NCBI RefSeq assembly: GCF_000497755.1 | Contig: NZ_AYOD01000044.1 | Span: 1-64,000 of the forward strand | Source of the DNA: Aliihoeflea sp. 2WW | GTDB taxonomy: Bacteria; Pseudomonadota; Alphaproteobacteria; Rhizobiales; Rhizobiaceae | DNA length: 64,000 bases | Reading direction: 5' to 3' | In this document: in pieces, positions 54,125 to 63,732 of the stretch | Layout of the letters: each line of letters starts with the position of its first letter | Position numbering within the stretch: position 1 is the first letter of the stretch | Notes under the pieces: generated by a model | What the model was told of the DNA's origin: nothing | Database searches by the model: none | The model's input: the letters and a program-made list of their open reading frames with translations, nothing else | Made by a program: the position numbers and the translations under genes

Positions 54125-54126
54125 GC

Positions 54127-56100
54127 ATGCTCGACGACGCGGCTGAGAGCACCGCCATCGGCGATGTTTCCGGTCCGCGAACGTCTTTGGTGACGGATTG
54201 CACTCAAGAGCCGGTGTTGCGGACACCGCCGCCGACCGAAGAACTCGCGCGTGCACTTGGCCTGACGCCCGCTGACCTCGCAACGGCTTCGGCCCGATGC
54301 AGGATGAACGGGACGAGCCTCGCGGCGGAACTGATCGCGGCGCAGGTCGTCACCGAAGAGCGCTATTGCCGCGCGCTCGCCACGCTGCTCGGCCTGCCCT
54401 TCCTCGAACAGATCGAACCGTCGCTCGTCGTGATGCGCAAGGCGGTGCGGTTCGAGGCGCTGTCGCGCGACGGCGATCTGCCGCCGGTCTTCTACTATTC
54501 GCACGAGCGCCCGCTCCTGCTGGTCGCTCCGCTCAACGCCTCCGTCGACGACCTTTTGCGACTGACCCGCGGCAAGCCGGAATTTCGCCACCGCCTGCGC
54601 ATCGTCGCGCCCACGACCTTGCGCAAGGCGATCCAGGCGCGCAGCCGCGCTTCGCTCATGCGTGCGGCCGTCTCGGGACTTGCCGAAGCCGCGCCCTCGC
54701 ATTCGGCACGGACCGTGATGACGGGGTATCAGGGCTTCGTGCTCGGGCTGCTCGGCGCAAGTCTTGCCGCACTCGCCATTTTCGACTTCGGCCGGCTGGC
54801 GCTGGTCATCCACGCGGCCGGCAGCCTGGCATTCCTTGCCTGCGTCCTGCTGCGCGTCGCGGCGGCGATGGTCGCAAGGCCGCTGAAACTTGCCCGGATC
54901 GAGACCGACCCTTGCGCGCCGGTGCCGATCTACTCCGTGCTGGTGGCGTTGCGGCACGAGGCCGACATCGTGCCCGAACTGCTCGTTGCGCTCGGCAAGA
55001 TCGACTGGCCGCGATCGAGACTGGAGATCAAGCTGATCTGCGAGAGCGACGATGCGGCGACGCGCGCCGCGCTCGCTGCGCATGATCTGCATCCTTGCGT
55101 CGAGGTGATCGTGGTGCCAGCCGGCAATCCGCGCACGAAGCCGAAGGCGCTCGCCTACGCCTTGCCGCAATGCAAGGGTGAGTTCGTGGTGCTCTATGAT
55201 GCGGAGGACCGGCCGCACCCGTTGCAGTTGCGCGAGGCGTGGGATCGGTTCAGCCGCGAGGGCCGCGAGCTTGGCTGCCTGCAGGCGCCGCTCGTCATCT
55301 CACGATCACGGCCCCTGCTGCCGCGGCTGTTCGCCCTCGAATATGCGGCGCTCTTTCGCGGGCTTCTGCCCCGGCTGGCGTCGTGGAACGCACTGCTTCC
55401 GCTTGGCGGGACGTCCAACCACTTCCGGCGCGAGGCGCTCGACGCCGTGGGCGGCTGGGACCCCTACAATGTCACCGAGGATGCCGACCTGGGCTTGCGG
55501 CTGACGCGCTTCGGCTATCGCGTCGACCTCATCACGCGGCCGACCCATGAGACCGCGCCGGCGGATTATGACACGTGGCTGCCGCAACGCACGCGCTGGT
55601 TCAAGGGCTGGATGCAGACCTGGCTCGTGCACATGCGGTCGCCGCGCACCCTGAAGCGCGACCTCGGCTTCGGCAATTTCGTGCTCATGCAGGTGCTGTT
55701 TGCGGGAATGGTGCTTTCCGCACTGGCGCATGTGTTCTTCGTCATCACCATCATCGCGCTCGGCACGACACTTGCGGTGAAGGGCGCGCTGCCGACCAAC
55801 CATGCGGCAATCCTGGCGCTCGACATCTTCAACGTCGCCGCCGGCTACGCGGCCTTCCTGCTTCTGGGACGACGCACGCTGTCACCTTCCGAGCGGCCCG
55901 GCTTCTGGACGGTGGCGGCCGCGACGCCGCTCTACTGGCTCGCCCTATCGCATGGCGCGTGGCGGGCCGTCTGGCACCTGATCCGCCAGCCCCATCACTG
56001 GGAAAAGACGCCGCATCCGCCGAGCCGGATTCTGGTCCGGCGGCAAACCGGCGAGGCGATCACCCCGGCAGAGGCGCTGCGGCTCGATAATCGGCGATGA
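54127..56100 (+). CDS. Membrane glycosyltransferase family 2 with N-terminal GspE/MshE-like domain
   Basis: The 657-residue protein begins with a T2SS-ATPase N-terminal (MshEN-like) domain at about residues 30-165 ([20 protein letters not shown], then [12 protein letters not shown]), followed by two transmembrane helices, a processive GT2 domain with the DxD-like YDAEDRP (about 357), acid/base EDADLGLRL (about 451) and QRTRWFKGW (about 487), and four C-terminal helices. GT2 enzymes of this shape polymerise and export polysaccharides. MshEN domains can bind c-di-GMP. The ATG at 54127 is preferred over a TTG at 54085. It overlaps ppk2 by 41 bases. Confidence 0.88.
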   Translation: MLDDAAESTAIGDVSGPRTSLVTDCTQEPVLRTPPPTEELARALGLTPADLATASARCRMNGTSLAAELIAAQVVTEERYCRALATLLGLPFLEQIEPSLVVMRKAVRFEALSRDGDLPPVFYYSHERPLLLVAPLNASVDDLLRLTRGKPEFRHRLRIVAPTTLRKAIQARSRASLMRAAVSGLAEAAPSHSARTVMTGYQGFVLGLLGASLAALAIFDFGRLALVIHAAGSLAFLACVLLRVAAAMVARPLKLARIETDPCAPVPIYSVLVALRHEADIVPELLVALGKIDWPRSRLEIKLICESDDAATRAALAAHDLHPCVEVIVVPAGNPRTKPKALAYALPQCKGEFVVLYDAEDRPHPLQLREAWDRFSREGRELGCLQAPLVISRSRPLLPRLFALEYAALFRGLLPRLASWNALLPLGGTSNHFRREALDAVGGWDPYNVTEDADLGLRLTRFGYRVDLITRPTHETAPADYDTWLPQRTRWFKGWMQTWLVHMRSPRTLKRDLGFGNFVLMQVLFAGMVLSALAHVFFVITIIALGTTLAVKGALPTNHAAILALDIFNVAAGYAAFLLLGRRTLSPSERPGFWTVAAATPLYWLALSHGAWRAVWHLIRQPHHWEKTPHPPSRILVRRQTGEAITPAEALRLDNRR

Positions 56101-56962
56101 TGCTGGCATCGATCGACTCGATTGCGTCGAGATCGCGGCCATCATAGGCGAGCGCGCGCAGGATGCGCGACATGACGGCCAGTCTGGCACGGCGCTTGTC
56201 GTTGGCCCGCACGACGATCCAGGGCGATACCTGGCTGTGCGTGCGTTCCAGCATCGCGTCGCGCGCCGCGGTGTAGTCATCCCAGCGCGACATGCCGGCG
56301 ACGTCGATGGGCGAAAACTTCCATGTCTTCAGCGGATCGTGACGGCGGTCGTGGAAGCGTTTGAGCTGGGTTTCGTGCGAAATGTTCAGCCAGAACTTGA
56401 AAAGGTGGATGCCGTCGTCGACGAGGGTCGCCTCGAAGGTCGGCACCTCGCGGAAGAATTTTTCGGTCTCGGCCGGCGTGCAAAAGCCCATTACCGGCTC
56501 CACCACGCCGCGATTGTACCAGGAGCGGTCGAAGGTGACGAATTCGCCGTCGGTGGGGAAATGGGCGACGTAGCGCTGGAAATACCATTGGCCGCGCTCG
56601 ACCTCGGACGGCTTGGTCAAGGCGACGTTGCGCGCGGTGCGGGGGTTCATGTAGCGGCGGATGACGAAGATCATCCCGCCCTTGCCGGCAGCGTCGCGCC
56701 CCTCGAACAGGATCATGACGCGCTCGCTGGATTTCTGAAGCCAGTATTGCAGCTTGACGAGTTCGACCTGCATCTTCTCGAGCGCCGCCTCGTAGTCCTT
56801 CTTCGGCATGCGCTCGGCATACGGGAAGGCGTCGGCGGTCAGGTGATGATCGTCGATCCAGTCCGGCAGGTCGGGATCGTCGATGTCGAACACGCGCTCC
56901 TTACCGCGAACGTTCAGGCGTATGGGCGCGATCGGATCGCCGGGCAAAAGCGTCGCATTCAT
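56060..56962 (-). CDS. ppk2: Polyphosphate kinase 2
   Basis: The 300-residue protein is a PPK2-class kinase: Walker [11 protein letters not shown] near residue 90, the lid region with [13 protein letters not shown], and Walker [18 protein letters not shown]. Class I members use polyphosphate to make GTP or ATP from the diphosphate. It is divergent from the PhoR-like kinase gene and convergent with the glycosyltransferase. Confidence 0.95.
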   Translation of the reverse strand: MNATLLPGDPIAPIRLNVRGKERVFDIDDPDLPDWIDDHHLTADAFPYAERMPKKDYEAALEKMQVELVKLQYWLQKSSERVMILFEGRDAAGKGGMIFVIRRYMNPRTARNVALTKPSEVERGQWYFQRYVAHFPTDGEFVTFDRSWYNRGVVEPVMGFCTPAETEKFFREVPTFEATLVDDGIHLFKFWLNISHETQLKRFHDRRHDPLKTWKFSPIDVAGMSRWDDYTAARDAMLERTHSQVSPWIVVRANDKRRARLAVMSRILRALAYDGRDLDAIESIDASIIADYRAAAPLPG

Positions 56963-57042
56963 CGGATATCCTTTCGATTTTCGGGGTTCATGCTATGTGG
57001 GGGCCAGGTTCCGGTCCAGCCGAAGTTGAGCGAGGGGCAAAG

Positions 57043-58332
57043 GTGGCAAGCGACAGTTCCGCATCGCTTTCGTCGGCCAGACGACTTGGCGCGCGCTGGC
57101 GCATGCGCCTGCGCGATCAGGCGGTCGTGGTGTGCGTATCGCTTGGCGCCATCGCGCTGGTGGCAGGCGTCGCGGGACGCCCAATTCTGGGCCTGATCGC
57201 CGCGATGGCGGTGTTGGCCGCAGCGATCATGGGGGCCGGCGCGCCGCGCAGGCAGCCCGCGATCTCAGCGTCCCCGCGCCCCCTTGGCAGCGATTCCGAG
57301 CACGAAGCGCATCCGAGCGGACTGGAACTGGCGGCCGCGATCGCCGACCCGTTGATCGTCTGCGACGCGAACGGCGTCGTCCTGATCGCCAATGCGGCGG
57401 CTTCGCTCGCCTTCGGCCGCATCCAGCCAGGCGAACTCGTCGCACTGCGCTTCCGCAGCCCGGAAATGCACGATCTGATTGAAGCGGCGCTCGCCGGCAG
57501 CCATGTCCGGCCCATCGATTATGCCGAGCGCGTTCCGATCAAGCGGAGCTTCAAGGTGAGCGTGACGCGGATCGGCGAGGACGGCCGCTTCGCGCTCCAC
57601 TTTCGCGATCAGAGCGAAGCCCGGCGGATCGACCGGATGCGGGCCGATTTCATCGCCAATGCCAGCCACGAATTGCGCACGCCGCTCGCCTCGATCTCCG
57701 GCTTCATCGAGACGCTGCGCGGCCCGGCGCGCAACGATGCCGAGGCGCGCGAGCGGTTCCTCCAGATCATGCACACCCAGACCGGCCGGATGGCGCGGCT
57801 GATCGACGACCTTCTGTCGCTGTCGCGGCTGGAGATGAAGCCGCTCGCCGGCGCGGGGACGGCCGTCGACCTCGTGGCGCTGACGCGGCAGGTCACCGAT
57901 TCACTCGGCCAGATGATCCGCGATAACGAAATGGAGCTTTCGCTCGACCTGCCGGCACAGCCCGTGCGCGTGCTCGCCAATGCCGACGAGATCGTACAGG
58001 TCGTCGAAAACCTGGTCGAGAACGCCTGCAAGTACGGACAGGCCGGCAAGCGGCTCGACATCACGCTGTCGAGCGACGACGAGGAAGCCGCGCTTTCGGT
58101 TCGCGATCATGGGCCGGGCATTCCGGCCGAGCATATTCCGCGCGTGACGGAAAGGTTCTACCGCGTCGACGTGGAAACCAGCCGGGTGCAGAAGGGGACG
58201 GGCCTTGGTCTTGCCATCGTCAAGCATATCCTGACCCGTCACAAGGGAAGGCTGACGATCCGCTCGACGCCGGGCGACGGCGCGACCTTCACCATGCACC
58301 TGCCGCTTGCCAAGGACCAGACCGCCCGATGA
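57043..58332 (+). CDS. phoR: PhoR-like sensor histidine kinase
   Basis: The 429-residue protein has two closely spaced N-terminal transmembrane helices (about residues 27-65), a PAS domain (about 100-190), a HisKA domain with H209 in ANASHELRTPLASISGF, and an HATPase_c domain (NLVENACKYG, DHGPGIP, GTGLGLAIV). The layout and sequence are typical of PhoR, the phosphate-limitation sensor, although no phoB or pst genes are nearby. The start is GTG at 57043, right after GAGGGGCAAAG. The stop overlaps the next gene by four bases. Confidence 0.82.
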   Translation: MASDSSASLSSARRLGARWRMRLRDQAVVVCVSLGAIALVAGVAGRPILGLIAAMAVLAAAIMGAGAPRRQPAISASPRPLGSDSEHEAHPSGLELAAAIADPLIVCDANGVVLIANAAASLAFGRIQPGELVALRFRSPEMHDLIEAALAGSHVRPIDYAERVPIKRSFKVSVTRIGEDGRFALHFRDQSEARRIDRMRADFIANASHELRTPLASISGFIETLRGPARNDAEARERFLQIMHTQTGRMARLIDDLLSLSRLEMKPLAGAGTAVDLVALTRQVTDSLGQMIRDNEMELSLDLPAQPVRVLANADEIVQVVENLVENACKYGQAGKRLDITLSSDDEEAALSVRDHGPGIPAEHIPRVTERFYRVDVETSRVQKGTGLGLAIVKHILTRHKGRLTIRSTPGDGATFTMHLPLAKDQTAR

Positions 58333-59162
58333 TGCGCGCTGCCATTCTCTTTCTGCTGCTTGCGGCCCTCCCGATGCAGGCTGCCGCGCAAAGCCCGCAG
58401 ATTCCCAGCTTCTGGGATGCGCGCGAGCGCATCGAACGCCCGCAGGTGACGGACCTGCCCCGCCTTCGCTTCCTGACGACGGTGGACTTCGCGCCGTTCA
58501 ACTTCCTCGACGCGAACAACCAGTTGACGGGCTTCAATGTCGATCTCGCGCGCGACATATGCCGGCAATTGTCTCTCGATGCCGTCTGCCAGATCCAGGC
58601 GCTGCCCTGGGACGAACTCGTGCCGGCGCTGGAAAACGGGGACGGCGAGGCGATCATCGCCGGTCTCGCGCCGACGGCGCAGTTGCGCGAAGACCTGGCG
58701 TTCACGCGACCCTATCTCAAGTTTCCCGCCCGTTTCGTGGCGGCGCGTTCGGCGAACCTTGCCGAGCCCCTTCACCGCTCGGTGGCCGGAAAACGGATCG
58801 GCGTCGTGGCCGGCTCGGCGCATGAAGCTCTCCTGCGCGCGCATTTCGCCGATGCCGTACCGGTGCCGTTCTCGCGCGCCGACTGGATGCTGCGCGACCT
58901 GAAGGCCGGGCGGATCGATGCCGCCTTTGCGGACGGTTTGCGCATCGCCAACTGGCTTGCCGGAGACGAACCGGAGGATTGCTGCGCCCTTGTCGGCGGG
59001 CCCTATCTCGCGCCGGACCATCTCGGCCAGGGGCTGACGATCGCCGTTGCGCGCGACAATGCCGACCTGGCGACCGCCTTCGATTCGGCGCTTCGGGAAA
59101 TCGACGCCAGCGGACGCTTCGCCGAACTCTACCTGCGCTATTTCCCGGTGAGTTTCTTCTAG
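58329..59162 (+). CDS. Periplasmic solute-binding protein, family 3
   Basis: The 277-residue precursor has a signal peptide (about 1-21, ending AAA) and an SBP_bac_3 fold: FLTTVDFAPFNFLDANNQLT, GFNVDLARDICRQL, then GKRIGVVAGSAHE. Such proteins bind amino acids or small organic ions. No permease or ATPase genes follow, so it may supply a remote transporter or act as a sensor partner. Its ATG overlaps the PhoR-like gene (ATGA), implying co-translation with the kinase. Confidence 0.88.
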   Translation: MMRAAILFLLLAALPMQAAAQSPQIPSFWDARERIERPQVTDLPRLRFLTTVDFAPFNFLDANNQLTGFNVDLARDICRQLSLDAVCQIQALPWDELVPALENGDGEAIIAGLAPTAQLREDLAFTRPYLKFPARFVAARSANLAEPLHRSVAGKRIGVVAGSAHEALLRAHFADAVPVPFSRADWMLRDLKAGRIDAAFADGLRIANWLAGDEPEDCCALVGGPYLAPDHLGQGLTIAVARDNADLATAFDSALREIDASGRFAELYLRYFPVSFF

Positions 59163-59617
59163 TCTTCCACGCGGTGCCGGATCGCTGCGGCGCGCTCGAT
59201 GGCGGCGGCGGCGAGCGGGTCGATGGAAAAACGCGCCTTGACGATGTCGAGGATGCGATCCTCCTCCTCGCGGATGTCGAGATCGATCGCTGCAACGTCG
59301 ACGGCCAGCGCATAGGCAGTCTCGCGCAGGCGCGGCGACAGCGCGTCGCGGATCGCCTCCAGAACGTCCGGCAGGCCGCCCTCCGCCGCCAGCGCCTTCT
59401 GGCAGGCCTGCGCGACGCGCAGCGTTCCGGCCTGGTCGAACCCGGCGAAGAGAGGGAGCGTGCGCACGATCGCGCCGATGCGCGCGAGTTCCTCGTCGCC
59501 CATGTCGCGGTCGGCGGCCGAGGTGATGACCATGATGTAGACCATCGCCTCCTGCGGCGACAATTTGGGCGCGGGCTCGCGGACGCGGTAGGCTTCCTCG
59601 GGTTTCGTCTTCGCCAT
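59159..59617 (-). CDS. TerB-family protein
   Basis: The 152-residue all-helical protein belongs to the TerB/TerB-like family: PQEAMVYIMVITSAADRDMG, DEELARIGAIV and AVDVAAIDLDIREEEDRIL, with acidic residues that bind metal in TerB. The family name comes from tellurite resistance, but isolated chromosomal members have no proved role. It overlaps the convergent binding-protein gene by four bases. Confidence 0.85.
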   Translation of the reverse strand: MAKTKPEEAYRVREPAPKLSPQEAMVYIMVITSAADRDMGDEELARIGAIVRTLPLFAGFDQAGTLRVAQACQKALAAEGGLPDVLEAIRDALSPRLRETAYALAVDVAAIDLDIREEEDRILDIVKARFSIDPLAAAAIERAAAIRHRVED

Positions 59618-59783
59618 GGTTCTCGCCCTCTTCTGGATTCAGTTTCAAATCTAGGAGCGACGCCGCCGAACCGCAATGCAATCGGCGCGGCCGAGGCCGC
59701 CAAAGATTGACGCTCGCCCCTTGCAAGCATAGACCATGCCCGCCCGCTGGCTTGCGGGTTTCCAGAAACCGGATATCGACACG

Positions 59784-61439
59784 ATGGCGACCACAGGATC
59801 GAACGCGCTCCATTTGACCCCGGAAATTCTCGAAGCGGCTAAGGTATCGAAAGCCTGGCCGTTCGAGGAAGCGCGCAAGATCGTCAAACGCTACGAGGGC
59901 AAGGCCTGGCCGAAGACCGTGCTGTTCGAGACCGGCTACGGGCCATCCGGCTTGCCGCATATCGGCACGTTCGGCGAGGTGGCCCGTACCTCGATGGTGC
60001 GCCATGCCTTCCGCATCCTGACCGAGGACAAGGTGGCGACGAACCTTTTGTGCTTTTCCGACGACATGGACGGGATGCGCAAGATTCCCGACAACGTGCC
60101 GGATCGCGCCTTTCTCGAGCCGCACATGCACAAGCCGCTGACCGCCGTGCCGAACCCGTTCGGCGGCGACTATGCGAGCTTTGCCGACCACAACAACACG
60201 ATGCTGTGCCGCTTCCTCGACACGTTCGGCTTCGACTACGAGTTCGCCAGCGCGACGCAATACTACAAGTCGGGCAAGCTCGACGCGATCTTGAGGCGCG
60301 TCGCCGAACGCTATGACGACATCATGGCCATCATGCTGCCGACGCTGGGCGAAGAACGCCGCGCCACCTATTCGCCTTTCCTGCCGATCTCGCCGAAGAC
60401 CGGCCGCGTGCTCTATGTCCCGATGAAGAATGTGGACGCGGAAGCGGGCACCATCACCTTCGACGACGAGGACGGTAAGGAGACGACGCTGCCCGTGACC
60501 GGCGGCCAGGTGAAGCTGCAGTGGAAGCCGGATTTCGGCGCGCGGTGGGCCGCGCTGGGTGTCGACTTCGAGATGTTCGGCAAGGATCACGGACCCAACA
60601 TGGGCGTCTATGACGCGATCTGCGAGGCGCTCGGCGGCCGGGCGCCGGAGCATTTCGTCTACGAGCTCTTCCTCGACGAGAACGGCCAGAAGATCTCGAA
60701 GTCCAAGGGCAACGGCCTGACCATCGACGAATGGCTGACCTATGCGCCCACCGAGAGCCTGGCGCTCTACATGTTCCAGCGGCCGCGACAGGCGAAGAAA
60801 CTCTATTTCGACGTCATCCCGCGCGCGGTCGACGAATATTACCAGTTCCTCGCCGCCTATCCGCGGCAGGACTGGAAGGAGCGGCTCGGCAATCCCGTCT
60901 GGCATATCCATGACGGCAATCCGCCGGAAATCGAACTGCCGGTGACCTTCGCGCTTCTGCTCAACCTCGTTTCCGCGTCGAACGCGCACGACAAGGCGGT
61001 GCTGTGGGGCTTCATCTCGCGCCATGCGCCGGGCGTGACGCCGCAGACGCACCCCGAACTCGACCGGCTGACCGCCTATGCGATCCGCTATTTCGACGAT
61101 TTCGTGAAGCCGACGAAGGCATTCCGCGCACCGGACGAGGCGGAGCGGGAGGCCTTGGCGGCACTTTCGGAAGGGCTGGCGGCGCTTCCCGCCGATGCCG
61201 ACGGCGAGGCGATCCAGAATGCGGCGCTCGACGTGGCACGCTCCATCGAGCGCTACCAAGACCACGCCAAGAAGAGCCCGACCGGCGGGCCGGGCGTTTC
61301 GGTCGCCTTCTTCCAGATGATCTATCAGGTGCTGATCGGTCAGGAACGGGGTCCGCGCTTCGGCTCGTTCGTGGCTCTTTATGGCATCGACAACACGCGG
61401 GTACTGATCGACAAGGCGCTCAAGGGCGAATTGCAGTAG
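59784..61439 (+). CDS. lysK: Lysyl-tRNA synthetase, class I
   Basis: The 551-residue enzyme is the archaeal-type class I LysRS found in many alphaproteobacteria in place of the class II enzyme. The HIGH-like motif PHIG (58-61 in [13 protein letters not shown]) and KISKSKG (about 303-309) identify the class I fold. I choose the ATG at 59784. A start at 59736 would add a non-conserved segment. The stop codon abuts that of the thermonuclease gene. Confidence 0.95.
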   Translation: MATTGSNALHLTPEILEAAKVSKAWPFEEARKIVKRYEGKAWPKTVLFETGYGPSGLPHIGTFGEVARTSMVRHAFRILTEDKVATNLLCFSDDMDGMRKIPDNVPDRAFLEPHMHKPLTAVPNPFGGDYASFADHNNTMLCRFLDTFGFDYEFASATQYYKSGKLDAILRRVAERYDDIMAIMLPTLGEERRATYSPFLPISPKTGRVLYVPMKNVDAEAGTITFDDEDGKETTLPVTGGQVKLQWKPDFGARWAALGVDFEMFGKDHGPNMGVYDAICEALGGRAPEHFVYELFLDENGQKISKSKGNGLTIDEWLTYAPTESLALYMFQRPRQAKKLYFDVIPRAVDEYYQFLAAYPRQDWKERLGNPVWHIHDGNPPEIELPVTFALLLNLVSASNAHDKAVLWGFISRHAPGVTPQTHPELDRLTAYAIRYFDDFVKPTKAFRAPDEAEREALAALSEGLAALPADADGEAIQNAALDVARSIERYQDHAKKSPTGGPGVSVAFFQMIYQVLIGQERGPRFGSFVALYGIDNTRVLIDKALKGELQ

Positions 61440-62117
61440 TCAATTCGAGCCGGGAGCGGCGCCGTGTATGCCGCGCCCGGCTTCGCTCGCCGCCCTTTCC
61501 TCATCCTCGTAGCCGCTGCCGGGCGCAGCATGTGCCCAGCCTTGAGCGACCAGCCATTCGGCGGGATCGGCAGGGCCGAGCTTGCAGCGGCTGACGATCG
61601 TCTCGCCGCCCGGCGTGCCGGGCACGGTGCAGGCGATGGCGCGGCCGCGCAGATAGTTGCGGAAGGCCGTTCGGGCATGAACGCCGCACGGCCAGGAACC
61701 GCCGCCCTCCCCGCAAATCTCGTCTGCGGCGACGATCTCGATTCCCTCCAGCGCAACACGGTGGCCTTCCGCCTCGATCGTGCCGGCATCGATGGCGACG
61801 GGCCGATGAAGGAGCGTTTCGCGCGGCGGGCGGGTTGCCGGGTCTTCCGGCGCGCCGAGCGGGCTCAGCGGTTCGCGCGGCGCGACGCGCTCCAGTTGCG
61901 TGATGTCGACGGGCGGGGCGGCGATGGTCGGCGCGACGGGGCGGCCGACGCGCTCGGATTTTGGCGCGGGCGGTGTTGGCTCAGGTGCGACGGGCGGAGT
62001 TACCGAAACTTGCCGGTCGGACGGACCCGACGCCAGTTCGCTCTGGCCCCAGCCGAACACGATGGCGCCGACCAGGACCAGACCGCCGACACCCACGAGG
62101 AGCGCGGCCGGACGCAT
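61440..62117 (-). CDS. Membrane-anchored thermonuclease-like (SNase-fold) protein
   Basis: The 225-residue protein has an N-terminal hydrophobic anchor (LLVGVGGLVLVGAIVFGW), a proline-rich linker (about residues 35-90) and a C-terminal SNase-like domain (IEAEGHRVALEGIEI, then CGVHARTAFRNYLRG). The SNase catalytic arginines and glutamate are only partly evident, so nuclease activity is uncertain. It starts one base after the S24 repressor stop and is probably co-translated with it. Confidence 0.8.
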   Translation of the reverse strand: MRPAALLVGVGGLVLVGAIVFGWGQSELASGPSDRQVSVTPPVAPEPTPPAPKSERVGRPVAPTIAAPPVDITQLERVAPREPLSPLGAPEDPATRPPRETLLHRPVAIDAGTIEAEGHRVALEGIEIVAADEICGEGGGSWPCGVHARTAFRNYLRGRAIACTVPGTPGGETIVSRCKLGPADPAEWLVAQGWAHAAPGSGYEDEERAASEAGRGIHGAAPGSN

Positions 62118-62118
62118 G

Positions 62119-62754
62119 CTACTGGCTCGCCCAGACGATCCGCGCCATCCAGACGATGTCATCTGCGGGGATGGAACGATCGGGATGGTCCGGGTTGAGC
62201 GACTGGAGTTCGACTATCTTCGCGCTTTTCCGTGCCAGAACCTTGGCGGTCACCTCGCCACTGGCGGTCTTGGCGACGACGCGGTCGCCCTTGCGGACCT
62301 GCGCTGCCGGGTCGACGATCAGCACGTCGCCGTCGCGGTAGAGCGGCAGCATGGAATCGCCCTGCACCGTCAGGGCATAGGCGCCCTCGCCCGCACCGGC
62401 CGGAAGCGGCACCTGATCCCAGCCATGGCCGGCGGGAAAGCCCGCATCGTCGAAATAGCCGCCGGCGCCGGCCTGCGCGAAACCGATCAAAGGCACCGTC
62501 GAGGACGTCGGGCGCGCCTCACCATCGGCCTTGAACAGGCCGAGCAGATCGTCGATCGAGGCGCCCGTCGCGTCCATGACCTTGGCGAGCGATTCCGTCG
62601 ACGGCCAGCGCGGACGGCCGTCGGCGGACTGGCGCTTCGATTTGTTGAAGGCGGTGGAATCCAGGCCCGCGCGCTTGGCCAGCCCCGAGGCCGACAGCGC
62701 ATTGCGCGCGGCCAGCGCGTCGATCGCGGCCCAGACCTTGTCATGGGAGAGCAT
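62119..62754 (-). CDS. HTH regulator with S24/LexA-type peptidase domain
   Basis: The 211-residue protein has an N-terminal helix-turn-helix (about residues 5-75, SASGLAKRAGLDSTAFNKSK) and a C-terminal S24 domain with the catalytic serine S134 in GDSMLPLYRDGD and the general-base lysine K171 in GEVTAK. Such CI/LexA-like regulators cleave themselves on DNA damage. It leads a two-gene operon with the thermonuclease-like gene. Its DNA target is unknown; a TATATT at 62774-62779 could be its -10 element. Confidence 0.9.
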   Translation of the reverse strand: MLSHDKVWAAIDALAARNALSASGLAKRAGLDSTAFNKSKRQSADGRPRWPSTESLAKVMDATGASIDDLLGLFKADGEARPTSSTVPLIGFAQAGAGGYFDDAGFPAGHGWDQVPLPAGAGEGAYALTVQGDSMLPLYRDGDVLIVDPAAQVRKGDRVVAKTASGEVTAKVLARKSAKIVELQSLNPDHPDRSIPADDIVWMARIVWASQ

Positions 62755-62821
62755 GGCGCCACCCCGCTAGAGGAAAATATACCTTGAACGTGTTAGCGCG
62801 GCACGGCCGGCTTGTCCAGCG

Positions 62822-63439
62822 TCATGGACGGTAGGCGGCGCGGCCGGTCGCCAGCATGGCGTCCAGCAGCTCGAGCCGGTCCTGCCCCCAGAAAGCCTCG
62901 CCATCGAGCACGTAGACCGGCGCGCCGACGGCATCGCTGGCCGCGGCCGACTGCGTGTTGACCTTGCGGCTTTCCTCGACCTGCGGCGTGTCGGCGGCGG
63001 CGAGAATAGCGTCCGCGTCGTGGCCCTCGGCCGTCAGGTAGGCGGCGAGTTGCGCGCGGTCGGCGACGTTCTCGTCCTTCGCCCAGACACCCTCATGGAC
63101 GCGCCACAGATAGCCGGCGGGGTCGGCGCCGGCTTCAACGAGCGCGATGGCGACGCGGTCGGCAAGGGCGGAATCGACGGGGAAGAATTCCGGCTCGAGA
63201 TTGAGCGTCAGGCCTCGCATCTCGCGAAATCGCTGCAGTTCGACGCGGCGGTAGCGCTGGCGCAGCGGCGTGCGCTGGCCGAGCGGGACCGAGCCCGAAT
63301 TCGCCCAGACGCCCATGATGTCGATCGGCTTGTAGCGGATCGTCGCGCCGTGACGCGCCGCGATCTCGTGCAGGGCGTTGTGCCCGAGATAGGCGTAGGG
63401 CGAGGAGCCGATGAGGTAGTAGTCGATGATGCGGGTCAT
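62822..63439 (-). CDS. 2-hydroxychromene-2-carboxylate isomerase-like protein (DsbA family)
   Basis: The 205-residue protein has the thioredoxin-like kappa-GST/HCCA isomerase fold: YYLIGSSPYAYLGHNAL near the N-terminus, then a helical insert and GVWAKDENVAD, closing with VGAPVYVLDGEAFWGQDRLE. Family members isomerise aromatic intermediates with glutathione; the N-terminal catalytic serine (SSPY) is present. No aromatic catabolic genes are nearby. It overlaps the ParE-like gene by four bases. Confidence 0.9.
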   Translation of the reverse strand: MTRIIDYYLIGSSPYAYLGHNALHEIAARHGATIRYKPIDIMGVWANSGSVPLGQRTPLRQRYRRVELQRFREMRGLTLNLEPEFFPVDSALADRVAIALVEAGADPAGYLWRVHEGVWAKDENVADRAQLAAYLTAEGHDADAILAAADTPQVEESRKVNTQSAAASDAVGAPVYVLDGEAFWGQDRLELLDAMLATGRAAYRP

Positions 63440-63732
63440 AGCTTTCGTCGTTCGCTTTCCTGTGCGTGATGGAGCATGCGAGCGATTTCGATCGAGTTCC
63501 CCAAGACGCGATAGTAGACGGCATAGGGCGGCATCGTGATCTTGCGCATGTCGCGATATTTGCCGGCCGAAACGACCGGCCCCATGAATGGGCGACCGCT
63601 CATCAACTCCAGGGTACGATCGAGTTGCCGGAGCATATTGGCTGCCGCTTCGGGGTTCCACGCCGAGAGGTATCGCGCGGCGCTATCGACATCCTTTTGC
63701 GCAGCGGGGGCGAAGATGATCTCAAGCGCCAT
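63436..63732 (-). CDS. ParE/RelE-family toxin
   Basis: The 98-residue protein has the ParE/RelE toxin fold: IFAPAAQKDVDSAARYLSAW, then GKYRDMRKITMPPYAVYYRV and IEIARMLHHAQ, with the basic C-terminal tail. ParE poisons gyrase and RelE cleaves mRNA; the H-A-Q/R ending favours ParE. Its start overlaps the antitoxin end by 11 bases, a classical toxin-antitoxin arrangement. The stop overlaps the isomerase start. Confidence 0.9.
   Translation of the reverse strand: MALEIIFAPAAQKDVDSAARYLSAWNPEAAANMLRQLDRTLELMSGRPFMGPVVSAGKYRDMRKITMPPYAVYYRVLGNSIEIARMLHHAQESERRKL

Noticed and set aside
58239-61265. A 1008-codon minus-strand open frame
   Set aside because: It lies opposite the PhoR-like, binding-protein and lysK genes, has no ribosome binding site or domain, and its Arg/Gly/His-rich composition is that of antisense GC-rich DNA.
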